The notes beneath the pieces are model-generated. The model saw only the letters and a program-made list of their open reading frames with translations, ran no database searches and was not told the origin of the DNA. Shown piece by piece: positions 14,737 through 21,904 of a DNA stretch of 22,342 nt (its first letter is position 1; each line of letters begins with the position of its first letter). Source of the stretch: Candidatus Manganitrophaceae bacterium (GTDB lineage: Bacteria > Nitrospirota > Nitrospiria > SBBL01 > Manganitrophaceae); NCBI GenBank assembly GCA_004297235.1, contig SCUR01000494.1:1-22342 (forward strand). Direction: 5' to 3'. The translations under genes were made by a program, and so were the position numbers.

Positions 14737-14752
14737 AGCAAGAAGAATGCCG
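14737..14752 (-). promoter_or_regulatory. Sigma-54 promoter for the TPR-kinase-flgB...motE operon
   Basis: The minus strand reads CGGCATTCTTCTTGCT: GG and GC are separated by exactly 10 bp, with GGCAT matching the -24 and TTGCT matching the -12 element. Transcription would start near 14726, about 57 nt before the ATG at 14669. A GTCAA-N4-TTGAC palindrome lies 114 bp further upstream. Confidence 0.7.
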
Positions 14753-14865
14753 ATGAGGCCTCTGAATTCTCCGAAGAGAGTTGGGCCGTATCAAGCAATG
14801 GATGAGCGCTGAGAATGATTTTGAAAGGAATGGAAAGACGAATGAAGAGGGGGGAACAGAAGACC

Positions 14866-14879
14866 GTCAACGGATTGAC
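14866..14879. promoter_or_regulatory. FleQ-box-like palindrome (perfect arms)
   Basis: GTCAACGGATTGAC has perfect 5-bp inverted arms around CGGA. As I recall, the Pseudomonas FleQ site is a 14-bp palindrome with GTCA...TGAC arms. It lies 114 bp upstream of the -24 GG of the sigma-54 promoter at 14737-14752, the usual enhancer distance. A further GTCAA half-site at 14887 is offset by 21 bp, two helical turns. Confidence 0.6.
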
Positions 14880-14951
14880 AGCAGGAGTCAAGATTATCCT
14901 CGGGAGGAACGCTTTCTTTCGGGTTGGGCCGGGGCGGAGCGTAGGGACGAA

Positions 14952-16397
14952 TCAATCCGTATTCGCCGCCGAGAGCGGTTCTTCGTTTCCGCTGACGCCG
15001 GGGGTGGAGGGGGAGAACGAAGGGGGATGAGACCAGCGTCGTTTGAGTTTCTCGACCAGAGTGGTGCGGTTCATTTTCAAAAGCTGAGCGGCGCGATTTT
15101 TAACCCCGTTGGCCTTCAGCAAGGCTTGCTGAAGGAGTTGGTTTTCGAACTCCGAGACCAGTTCCGAAAAATTGGCTCCTTCGTCGGGAAGCTCAAATTG
15201 AAACAGGAGTCGGCGCTCGTGACATTTCGTGAGCTTATCGGGCAGGTCGGCCGGCTGAATATATCCCTCCTGTTTGAGCGTGACCAGCCGTTCGATCAGA
15301 TTTTCCAGCTCTCGAATATTTCCAGGCCAGGGATATTCCAGGAGAAGTTTCTCGGCATCCGGGGTGACCCCCTCGATCTTACGGTGCTTCTTCTCGTTAA
15401 AGCGATGGATGAAGTGATCGATCAAGAGAGGAATGTCCTCCCTCCTCTCACGGAGCGGGGGGATCATCATCGGAATGACGTTCAACCGATAGAAGAGGTC
15501 TTTCCGAAAACGTTTTTCCTCGACGGCCTGTTCCAAATCTTGGTTGGTGGCGGCGATGATGCGGACGTCGACATGGATCGTTTTGGTTCCGCCGACCCGC
15601 TCGAAGGAGCGCTCTTGCAGCACGCGCAGCAGCTTCACCTGCAGCGGCAGGGAGAGCTCGCTGATTTCGTCCAAAAAGAGGGTTCCCCCATGAGCCAGCT
15701 CAAATCGGCCGATTCGCGAGGTGGCGGCGCCGGTGAAGGCTCCCTTTTCATGGCCGAAAAGCTCGCTTTCCAGCAGCGCTTCCGGGATGGCCCCGCAGTT
15801 CACCGGAATCAACGGCTTGTCCCGTCTGGGGCTGTTGAAGTGAAGTGTCTTTGCGACCACTTCTTTGCCGGTTCCGCTTTCACCCTGGATGAGGATGGTG
15901 CTGTCGCTGTCGGCGACGCGCTCGATCAGCTCATAGACCCCCTGCATCAGAGGGCTTTGACCGACCATGTTTTCAAACTGGTATTTCTCACGAACCATCT
16001 TCTGCAAGAGAAGATTTTCGTGCTTGAGGCGATGATATTCCAACGCGTTCTTTACCAGGCCTAAAACGACATCCACCTGGAACGGTTTCGTAATGAAATC
16101 GAACGCGCCTGATTTCATCGCCTTCACAGAGAGTTCAATCGTGCCGAAGGCGGTCAGGATGATGCATACGGCATGGGCATGGATCCGTTTGATGTCTCTC
16201 ATCACCTCCAGGCCGCTCATGCTGGGAAGGTTGTAATCGATCAGATGGAGCTGGAAGGAAGACTGCTTCACGAGGGACAGCGCTTCGGCCCCATCCGCGG
16301 CGGTTTCAACGAGGTATCCCGCTCGGGTGAGTAGCTCCGAGAGGACGGTTCGGACAGAGGGATCATCTTCAATGACTAGGATTCGGTCGCCGCTCAT
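14952..16397 (-). CDS. Sigma-54 activator, FleQ/FlrA-like with receiver domain
   Basis: A 481-residue protein. The receiver domain (1-120) has Asp11/12, phospho-acceptor Asp54, Thr82 and Lys104, all intact. The AAA+ domain has Walker A GESGTGKE (172-179), GAFTGA (219-224), Walker B GGTLFLDEISE and the R-finger region RFRKDLFYRLNV. The C-terminal Fis-type HTH reads AAQLLKMNRTTLVEKLKRR, and the RTTLVEK helix is the one typical of FleQ. It is transcribed alone from the sigma-70 promoter at 16455-16482, with GGGAG 8 nt before ATG. By position and recognition helix I take it as the flagellar master activator of this locus. Unlike classical FleQ, its receiver keeps the phosphorylation residues, so an AtoC/ZraR-type regulator is the alternative. 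Confidence 0.87.
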   Translation of the reverse strand: MSGDRILVIEDDPSVRTVLSELLTRAGYLVETAADGAEALSLVKQSSFQLHLIDYNLPSMSGLEVMRDIKRIHAHAVCIILTAFGTIELSVKAMKSGAFDFITKPFQVDVVLGLVKNALEYHRLKHENLLLQKMVREKYQFENMVGQSPLMQGVYELIERVADSDSTILIQGESGTGKEVVAKTLHFNSPRRDKPLIPVNCGAIPEALLESELFGHEKGAFTGAATSRIGRFELAHGGTLFLDEISELSLPLQVKLLRVLQERSFERVGGTKTIHVDVRIIAATNQDLEQAVEEKRFRKDLFYRLNVIPMMIPPLRERREDIPLLIDHFIHRFNEKKHRKIEGVTPDAEKLLLEYPWPGNIRELENLIERLVTLKQEGYIQPADLPDKLTKCHERRLLFQFELPDEGANFSELVSEFENQLLQQALLKANGVKNRAAQLLKMNRTTLVEKLKRRWSHPPSFSPSTPGVSGNEEPLSAANTD

Positions 16398-16454
16398 TAG
16401 GATTCTCCCGTACGATCTCTGGAAAGAGGTATATACCGGAAAGATAATAGAATG

Positions 16455-16482
16455 AGCATAACAGACTTTTTTGATCTGTCAA
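16455..16482 (-). promoter_or_regulatory. Sigma-70 promoter of the FleQ-like gene
   Basis: Minus strand TTGACA (16482-16477), 16-nt spacer, TATGCT (16460-16455): a perfect -35 and 4-5/6 -10. The start point would be near 16448, about 50 nt before ATG. The -35 overlaps a GTCAACGGATT half-palindrome (16478-16488), a possible autoregulatory site. Confidence 0.68.
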
Positions 16483-16491
16483 CGGATTCTC
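16478..16491. promoter_or_regulatory. FleQ-box-like site overlapping the regulator's -35
   Basis: GTCAACGGATTCTC shares its first 11 bases with the perfect palindrome at 14866. The left arm is complete and the right arm keeps 3 of 5 bases. It is 107 bp upstream of the -24 GG of the fliK sigma-54 promoter and overlaps the -35 of the divergent FleQ-like gene, so one site could activate one direction and repress the other. Confidence 0.5.
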
Positions 16492-16508
16492 GCACTTTCA
16501 GCGTCTGA

Positions 16509-16525
16509 TCGGCAGAAAATGCCGA
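16509..16525. repeat. Inverted repeat between divergent fleQ-like and fliK promoters
   Basis: TCGGCA (16509-16514) and TGCCGA (16520-16525) are perfect inverted arms around GAAAA. It lies 73-90 bp upstream of the fliK sigma-54 element and just upstream of the -35 of the FleQ-like gene. It could be an operator or a small hairpin; I did not find the same sequence at the other two sigma-54 promoters. Confidence 0.4.
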
Positions 16526-16597
16526 GCCCTAGGCAAAGAGGTTCGGCAGCGGAGTCGGGTGTCTCAAGCAGACCCCTCTAAAATGCGAATAGACTGC

Positions 16598-16613
16598 TGG
16601 TATGCATCTTGCT
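16598..16613 (+). promoter_or_regulatory. Sigma-54 promoter for fliK-flgD-flgE
   Basis: TGGTATGCATCTTGCT has GG and GC separated by 10 bp, with TGG at -24 and TTGCT at -12. The start point would be near 16624, about 50 nt before the fliK ATG at 16674. Confidence 0.72.
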
Positions 16614-16673
16614 CTACCCGAAAGCCGACGTTAAACCGTTCGTCGGCGTGATCGGTGGTCTGGAAAATAAGAG

Positions 16674-18104
16674 ATGAGTAATCCGGCTGCTTTGCAAACA
16701 ATCGATGGTCCCACTTCCCCTGCGAGATCGCGGGAGGCCGGACTCGCCGCGAAAAGGGGGGACGGACCGGAACCGTTCGAGAAGGTTTTGAATGAAGTGG
16801 CCGCCCATCAGGAAGCCGGCGTGCAGCCGGAGGGGGATGCCCCTCTCAGCCCAACAACGGAAGACCGGCTTCCTCTCTTATCGTCTGGGTCCCAGCCGCT
16901 CGGCGATCATCGGGCCGAGCGGATCGAGCATGAGGATGAAAAAGACAAGGTGGAACCGGCGGTCATGCCGGTGGATCCGGCGCTCAACCCGAGCGTCGGT
17001 TTGATGCCCCTTCCGATCGAATCCGTTCAGGCGGTGCCGGAAGGCGATTCCTCCCTTCCACTCGCCTCTCCGAAGGGAGAACGGACCGGGATCACCCCCC
17101 TTTCTCAGGCAGATCCATCTGCGCCGGAAAAGGGTGGGCTGAAGCCGATCGGTATGAAGGACCCGCAGGATATTCTCTCGAATCCTGTCCTTTCCATAGA
17201 TCAAAAAACGGAGGGGATGCAAATTTCTTCCGAACCCGGCGCGCAGCCGGACGGGCCCTCTCCGGCGGATCAAGGACTTCACTCGATCCGCGAAGAGACG
17301 TCACAGCCAAAGACGGAGGGGCGTCTCGATCCGCCCCCTTCCACGCGTGTCGAGCCGAATGGGCCGGAATCGAATGGGATCTCCCTTCTCAAAGCCGCCT
17401 CTGCAGAAGGGAGGGAAAAAGAGAAGACGTTGTTCTCGGACTTTTCCCATACCGATCCAAAGGGTTCCGAACGAACCGAAGCGGGAAGAGGATCGGAGGG
17501 GCCCGACCCGATCGGAGGGTTCGCTCATGAAATGATGGGGACCGGTTCGACTCCTGTTTCCTCAGCCGGCCTGCAGGGAGGCGACCCTTTTGAAAAAGGA
17601 GTCCGATCGGCCGAATTCGTTCAGGCGAAAACGACGGCGGGCGCCTCCCTTCTGGATGGAATGCCGGAAGGAAGGCCGCTTCTTCATCAAATCGCCGAGA
17701 AGTGGAGCTTGTCGCTGTCGAAAGATGAGCATTCCTTCCGGTTCCAATTGGAGCCGGCGTCGCTCGGGGCGCTTCAAATCGATCTCTCGGTTCGTCAAGA
17801 GCGGGTCGTCGCCGAGATTGTGACGAAACATCCCTTCGTCAAGGAGCTCTTGGAGGGAAATCAAGAATTGTTGAAGGGGGCGCTGGCCGAGCAGGGAATC
17901 ACGGTCGATCGGTTCTCGGTGAACATTGGAAACCCCGGCCAGGCTTCTTACGGCTGGGAAAATCGGCTTCGGCAGGGTCGAGCGGATTCTCCGTACGACC
18001 CATCGGATCGGTCCTCCTTATCACCGGCCGAGATCGGGGATGTTTCGACCGAGAGGCGATCGATTCACGAGGGGGCATGGAGCGCAATTAATATTTACGC
18101 GTGA
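16674..18104 (+). CDS. fliK: Flagellar hook-length control protein FliK
   Basis: A 476-residue protein with a long, low-complexity N-terminal part rich in Pro, Gly, Ser and Glu (to about residue 335), as expected for the molecular-ruler region. A C-terminal Flg_hook domain (about 340-420) follows, containing FRFQLEPASLGALQIDLSV, the diagnostic LxPxxLGxLxIxL pattern, and VKELLEGNQELLKGALAEQGI. FliK measures hook length and switches export from hook to filament substrates. It is the first gene of the sigma-54-driven hook operon, with flgD 35 bp downstream. The ribosome-binding site before ATG is weak. Identity comes from the C-terminal motif and the neighbours flgD and flgE. Confidence 0.92.
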   Translation: MSNPAALQTIDGPTSPARSREAGLAAKRGDGPEPFEKVLNEVAAHQEAGVQPEGDAPLSPTTEDRLPLLSSGSQPLGDHRAERIEHEDEKDKVEPAVMPVDPALNPSVGLMPLPIESVQAVPEGDSSLPLASPKGERTGITPLSQADPSAPEKGGLKPIGMKDPQDILSNPVLSIDQKTEGMQISSEPGAQPDGPSPADQGLHSIREETSQPKTEGRLDPPPSTRVEPNGPESNGISLLKAASAEGREKEKTLFSDFSHTDPKGSERTEAGRGSEGPDPIGGFAHEMMGTGSTPVSSAGLQGGDPFEKGVRSAEFVQAKTTAGASLLDGMPEGRPLLHQIAEKWSLSLSKDEHSFRFQLEPASLGALQIDLSVRQERVVAEIVTKHPFVKELLEGNQELLKGALAEQGITVDRFSVNIGNPGQASYGWENRLRQGRADSPYDPSDRSSLSPAEIGDVSTERRSIHEGAWSAINIYA

Positions 18105-18139
18105 GGATGCGAAGCCGCTCCTTACGAGTGGAGGAAACA

Positions 18140-18760
18140 ATGGATGCAGGGACCACGCAGGCAATCAATCAGTTGGGCGCAGATACTTTTTTGAAGCTGC
18201 TGACGGCGCAATTGCAGTTCCAGGACCCGCTGCAACCGATGGAGAGCACGCAGTTCATCACACAGCTGGCCCAATTCAGTCAGGTGGAAAAGGCCGTCGA
18301 TATGAATAAGAGCATCGGAACGCTCACGCAATATATGGCCTCTCTCAATAATTACAGCGCGGCCGGCCTGATCGGCAAAAATGTCCAGGTGGCGGGGGGC
18401 GCTGTTCCCCTCGCCGGGAATGCCCCGATCTTGAACTATCAGCTGGAAGGGGATGCCAAAGAGGTCCTGATTCAGATAATGAACGGGGCGGGGGATGTCG
18501 TCAGGAACATTCGTATGGGGGCCCAGCCGGCCGGGTTGCAGAATGCGACCTGGAATGGTTTGGACGAGCAGGGAAATCGTCTCCCCAACGGGGAATATAC
18601 CTTTCATGTCGCCGCGGTGGATGCCGGTGGGCAGCCGGTTCAAGCGGTGACCTACACGCATGGACAGGTAACCGGTGTGACATTCGAGAACAATGCGGCC
18701 TATCTCATGGTCAATGGCGCGCGCGTTCCTGCATCGGGCGTATTGCAGATCGATAATTAA
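18140..18760 (+). CDS. flgD: Flagellar hook assembly protein FlgD
   Basis: A 206-residue protein. I start it at ATG 18140, because GGAGG lies 6 nt upstream; a longer GTG-initiated version from 18101 would translate through the ribosome-binding site. The conserved N-terminus is FLKLLTAQLQFQDPLQP then TQFITQLAQFSQVE, the hallmark of FlgD. The Ig/tudor-like hook-capping part ends with NGEYTFHVAAVDAGGQ. FlgD is the scaffold cap for hook polymerisation and is lost after the hook is complete. It sits between fliK and flgE, as in many flagellar operons. Confidence 0.96.
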   Translation: MDAGTTQAINQLGADTFLKLLTAQLQFQDPLQPMESTQFITQLAQFSQVEKAVDMNKSIGTLTQYMASLNNYSAAGLIGKNVQVAGGAVPLAGNAPILNYQLEGDAKEVLIQIMNGAGDVVRNIRMGAQPAGLQNATWNGLDEQGNRLPNGEYTFHVAAVDAGGQPVQAVTYTHGQVTGVTFENNAAYLMVNGARVPASGVLQIDN

Positions 18761-18783
18761 GAAAAACAAGGAGGAAGAACCGT

Positions 18784-20088
18784 ATGGCCATTTTAACGTC
18801 ACTTTTTTCAAGCGTCAGCGGCATCAACGCATTCGGGACCGGTCTTTCGGTCGTCAGCAATAACATCGCCAACATGGCCACCGTCGGCTTTAAAGACAGC
18901 GACGTGGCGTTCGCCGATATCATCGGAGAGAATTTAAGCGGGGCATCGAGCGGGTCTCAGGTCGGCCACGGAGTTTTTGTGAACAACATCCGGACTCAGT
19001 TCACGCAAGGATCGTTCGAGACGACCGGAAACGGGCTGGACATGGCGCTCGAGGGGGACGGGTTCTTCCTCTTGAGGTCCGCCGCGGGAGCGGAATCGTA
19101 CACCCGCGCCGGCCTCTTCAGCGTCGATAAGGACGGATTTATCGCAAACCCCGACGGGTTGTTTCTTCAGGGCTATCAGGCCGACACCACCGGAAATCTG
19201 CTGACCGGGCAGGTCGGCAACCTCAACGTTGCTTCCACCACCTTCCCTCCGCAAGCGACCACCGAAATGAATCTGGTCGCCAATACCGATTCCCGCGTCG
19301 CCATCCCGGCCGCCTTCGATGTGAACAATCCGACGGGCACCTCCAATTTCTCGACGAGCATGACCGTGTTCGATTCGTTGGGGAACGGGCATCTGGTCAC
19401 CGTCTATTTCCGGAAGAGCGCGACGGCGGCCACGGGGAATACATGGCAGTGGTTCGCCGTGGTCGATGCGAACGATTCCGCCAGCGGCGCGACGGAGGTC
19501 CAGGCGAATGGAACGCTGACCTTCACCACCAACGGTGAATTGGATACGGAGAGCGCCGTCACCTATCCGACCGGCGGCTTCGACTTTTCCGGAGGAGCGA
19601 CCCAGAATCAAACCATCGCCTTTGATTTCGGCGACAGCATTACCACCGATGGGGGAGCCGGTTTGGACGGACTGACCCAATTCGGATCGGTCTCGGCGGT
19701 CCTCAATCAGATCCAGGACGGTTACGGTTCCGGATCGCTTCAGAGAATCTCCGTGAACAGCGAGGGGTTGATCACCGGTCTGTTCACGAACGGGAAGAGC
19801 CGGACCCTCGGCGGGATCACCCTCGGACGGTTTAACAATCCGCAGGGATTGACCAAGCTCGGAAATAATCTCTACGCCGTGTCGTCCGACTCCGGCCAGC
19901 CGATCTTCGGCGCGCCGGATTCGGCCGGGATGGGACGGATCCTCTCGAATTCACTCGAGCTGTCGAATGTCGATCTGGCGGAACAGTTCGTCAAGATGAT
20001 CGAGTTTCAGCGCGGGTTCCAAGCCAATTCCCGTGTGATTACCATTACGGATGAAATTCTCCAAGAGCTCGTCAACCTGAGACGTTAG
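18784..20088 (+). CDS. flgE: Flagellar hook protein FlgE
   Basis: A 434-residue protein. The N-terminal rod/hook motif LSVVSNNIANMATVGFK, followed by FADII, and the C-terminal motif LSNVDLAEQFVKMIEFQ, then GFQANSRVITITDEIL, are the paired helices that form the inner core. Between them is a surface domain with Gly/Thr/Ser-rich beta sequence (for example VFDSLGNGHLVTVYF). It polymerises as the universal joint between rod and filament. AGGAGG precedes the ATG by 8 nt, the strongest ribosome-binding site in the window, which fits the need for about 120 or more copies. A GC hairpin follows the stop. Confidence 0.97.
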   Translation: MAILTSLFSSVSGINAFGTGLSVVSNNIANMATVGFKDSDVAFADIIGENLSGASSGSQVGHGVFVNNIRTQFTQGSFETTGNGLDMALEGDGFFLLRSAAGAESYTRAGLFSVDKDGFIANPDGLFLQGYQADTTGNLLTGQVGNLNVASTTFPPQATTEMNLVANTDSRVAIPAAFDVNNPTGTSNFSTSMTVFDSLGNGHLVTVYFRKSATAATGNTWQWFAVVDANDSASGATEVQANGTLTFTTNGELDTESAVTYPTGGFDFSGGATQNQTIAFDFGDSITTDGGAGLDGLTQFGSVSAVLNQIQDGYGSGSLQRISVNSEGLITGLFTNGKSRTLGGITLGRFNNPQGLTKLGNNLYAVSSDSGQPIFGAPDSAGMGRILSNSLELSNVDLAEQFVKMIEFQRGFQANSRVITITDEILQELVNLRR

Positions 20089-20094
20089 ATCTCG

Positions 20095-20123
20095 GCGCCG
20101 GGGCGAGAGAATCGCCCCGGCGC
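20095..20123 (+). terminator. Hairpin after flgE, likely terminator
   Basis: GCGCCGGGGCGA (20095-20106) and TCGCCCCGGCGC (20112-20123) form a perfect 12-bp stem with a 5-nt loop, beginning 7 nt after the flgE stop. There is no T-run right after it; T-rich sequence begins about 25 nt later. Its position supports transcript termination or 3'-end protection. Confidence 0.5.
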
Positions 20124-20127
20124 ATCC

Positions 20128-20141
20128 GTCAAAGGCATGAC
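20128..20141. promoter_or_regulatory. FleQ-box-like palindrome upstream of fliL operon
   Basis: GTCAAAGGCATGAC has a complete left arm and a right arm differing from TTGAC at one base. It ends 124 bp before the -24 GG of the sigma-54 promoter at 20265-20280. A TTGAC half-site at 20158-20162 places a second right arm 21 bp downstream of the first. Confidence 0.55.
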
Positions 20142-20264
20142 GGTCCTTCCCTCTTGTTTGACACTTCTTCTGATTTCCATCGCATTCTTCCCTCATTAAA
20201 TTGATTCTCGTCGAAAAAGGAGCCGATCCGGGCTTCTAAACGACCCTTTCCGATTTCTGATCGC

Positions 20265-20280
20265 TGGCATAGACATTGCT
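20265..20280 (+). promoter_or_regulatory. Sigma-54 promoter for fliL-fliM-fliN operon
   Basis: TGGCATAGACATTGCT matches TGGCAC-N5-TTGC at all but one base, with GG and GC 10 bp apart. The start point would be near 20291, about 30 nt before the GTG start of fliL. Confidence 0.8.
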
Positions 20281-20319
20281 ATGCTCACTCATGGACCTAT
20301 ACCGTGAGGGAGTGGACCC

Positions 20320-20868
20320 GTGGCGGAGGAAGAAAAAAAAGAGGAGGCCGGCAAAAAGGAAGAGGCCGGCAAGGGAGCAAATCCAAAAGGAAAGTCGAAG
20401 GCGAAGCTCTTCATCATCGTCGGAGTGGCGATCGTCCTTCTTCTGGCAGGGGGAGGATTCTTTTTCCTGAGAAAAGGGCCCTCCGAGAAGACGGCGATTG
20501 CAGAGGAGAAAACGCCGGCTCCCAAAGAGGAGCATAGCGCCGCCAAGTCGGAGGAGAAGGCGGGGACGGGGGTGATTATGGATTTGGACCCCTTCGTCGT
20601 GAATCTGGCCGATAATCCGGAGATTCGCTATCTCAAGGTGACGATCAAGCTGGAGCTGACGAAAGCGGACTATACCGAGGAGGTGAACAGCCGGATGCCG
20701 CAGATCCGTGACTCGCTTCTGATTCTTCTCAGCAGCAAAGAGTACGCGGCCATTCGGACCGTTGAAGGAAAAATGGAACTCCGCGACGAGATCCTCCAAC
20801 GGTTGAATACGATTTTGAAGAAAGGAGCCGTGAAGACGGCTTACTTTACGGATTTTGTGGCGCAGTAG
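20320..20868 (+). CDS. fliL: Flagellar basal-body-associated protein FliL
   Basis: A 182-residue protein. The start is GTG at 20320, with GGGAG 7 nt upstream. A Lys/Glu-rich cytoplasmic N-terminus is followed by one membrane segment (KLFIIVGVAIVLLLAGGGFFFL, about 29-50; quoted here by its ends KLFIIV and GGGFFFL). A linker leads to a periplasmic domain with LDPFVVNLADNPEIRYLKV and LLILLSSKEYAAIRTVEGK, both characteristic of FliL. It sits around the stators and supports torque under load. It leads the third sigma-54 operon, ahead of fliM. Confidence 0.94.
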   Translation: MAEEEKKEEAGKKEEAGKGANPKGKSKAKLFIIVGVAIVLLLAGGGFFFLRKGPSEKTAIAEEKTPAPKEEHSAAKSEEKAGTGVIMDLDPFVVNLADNPEIRYLKVTIKLELTKADYTEEVNSRMPQIRDSLLILLSSKEYAAIRTVEGKMELRDEILQRLNTILKKGAVKTAYFTDFVAQ

Positions 20869-20876
20869 GGAAGGGA

Positions 20877-20888
20877 TCGACCGGTCGA
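20877..20888. repeat. 12-bp perfect palindrome between fliL and fliM
   Basis: TCGACCGGTCGA is a perfect palindrome in the 47-bp fliL-fliM gap. With no loop it could not form a stable hairpin except with unpaired centre bases; a protein-binding role or chance are equally possible. Confidence 0.3.
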
Positions 20889-20915
20889 CTTAGAGCCGAC
20901 GTTTGTGAAGCAGCG

Positions 20916-21887
20916 ATGCCAGAAAAAATCTTATCACAAGAGGAAGTGGATGCCCTTCTCAAAGGAGTCAGCGATGGGAAGGTCAGCACCCAGCCGGCGG
21001 CCGGTCCGACGCAAGGAGTCCGCTCCTATGACTTTTCAATCCGCGATCCCATTCCTCACGGCGGGATGTCGGTTCTTGAATTCGTCCATGAGCGGTTTGC
21101 GCGATTTTTCCAAGCCGCCCTCTCCTCGGCCGTTCGGAGAGAGATTCAGGTCCAGCCGATGCCGACCCAGGTTATTTCCTTTGAGGAGTTCATGAAGGAT
21201 ATTCCTCTCCCCATCTGCCTGAATCTGGTCAAAATGGAGCCGCTCAAAGGCCAGGTCTTGGTTCTGCTGAAATCGGACACCCTTTACATCCTTCTTCAAC
21301 TTCTCTTCGGCGGAAGCGGGCAAGGCTCTGGGAAGATCGCTCTCACCGAATTTACGCCGATCGAGCAGCGGGTCATCCATCGAATGGTCGGCCTGGTCCT
21401 CGACGAATTTCAGAAGGCGTGGAGCCCGCTCTATCCGTTTAAGCCCTCCCTAACCCGGTCCGAGACCAACCCGCAGTTTACGAAGGTCATGAGCCCCGGT
21501 GAGCGCGTCATCCGCATCTCTTTCAAAATGCAAATCGAGGAGGAAGCGAGAGAGATCCTTTTGGCGCTGCCCTATCGATCGATGGAACCGGTCTTTGAAA
21601 AATTGGTCGGCGGTTTGGACGGGACGGCGCGCGAGGTCGACCCCGAGTGGGCGGCCCGTCTCAGATCGGGCGTCACCGATTGTGGGGTTTCGGTCATGGC
21701 GGAACTGGGCACGGCGGTTCTGACCATCCAGCAGATCACGCAGCTGGCGGTGGGGGACGTCATCGTTCTTGAGAAGAGGGTGGATGAGGAGCTGGAGATG
21801 AAAGTGGAAGGGAGATCGAAATTTCGAGGGCACCCCGGTCTGTATCGGGGAAAGCCGGCATTTCAAATCACCTCACTGGTGTACTGA
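20916..21887 (+). CDS. fliM: Flagellar motor switch protein FliM
   Basis: A 323-residue protein. The N-terminus EKILSQEEVDALLKGV is the conserved CheY-P-binding segment. The middle CheC-like domain includes YDFSIRDPIPHGGMSVLEFV, in the region that binds FliG and normally contains a GGXG motif; the sequence here reads HGGMS. The SpoA domain at the end has VMAELGTAVLTIQQITQLAVGD. FliM links FliG to FliN in the C-ring and receives the chemotaxis signal. The ribosome-binding site is weak for such a gene, while fliN just downstream has a strong one. Length is normal. Confidence 0.96.
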   Translation: MPEKILSQEEVDALLKGVSDGKVSTQPAAGPTQGVRSYDFSIRDPIPHGGMSVLEFVHERFARFFQAALSSAVRREIQVQPMPTQVISFEEFMKDIPLPICLNLVKMEPLKGQVLVLLKSDTLYILLQLLFGGSGQGSGKIALTEFTPIEQRVIHRMVGLVLDEFQKAWSPLYPFKPSLTRSETNPQFTKVMSPGERVIRISFKMQIEEEAREILLALPYRSMEPVFEKLVGGLDGTAREVDPEWAARLRSGVTDCGVSVMAELGTAVLTIQQITQLAVGDVIVLEKRVDEELEMKVEGRSKFRGHPGLYRGKPAFQITSLVY

Positions 21888-21904
21888 AGAAGAAGGGGTA
21901 GAAC

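Noticed and set aside
14781..16064. Plus-strand ORF of 427 codons antisense to the FleQ-like gene
   Set aside because: The opposite frame has perfect receiver, AAA+ and Fis motifs; this one shows none, and its start lies in the intergenic region without a credible ribosome-binding site.
18101..18139. Longer flgD start at GTG 18101
   Set aside because: The extra 13 residues are basic and would be translated through a clear GGAGG that fits the ATG at 18140.
20276..20470. Small plus-strand ORF starting before fliL
   Set aside because: Very Arg/Lys-rich out-of-frame reading of the fliL N-terminus; the ribosome-binding site and the FliL domain support the GTG at 20320.
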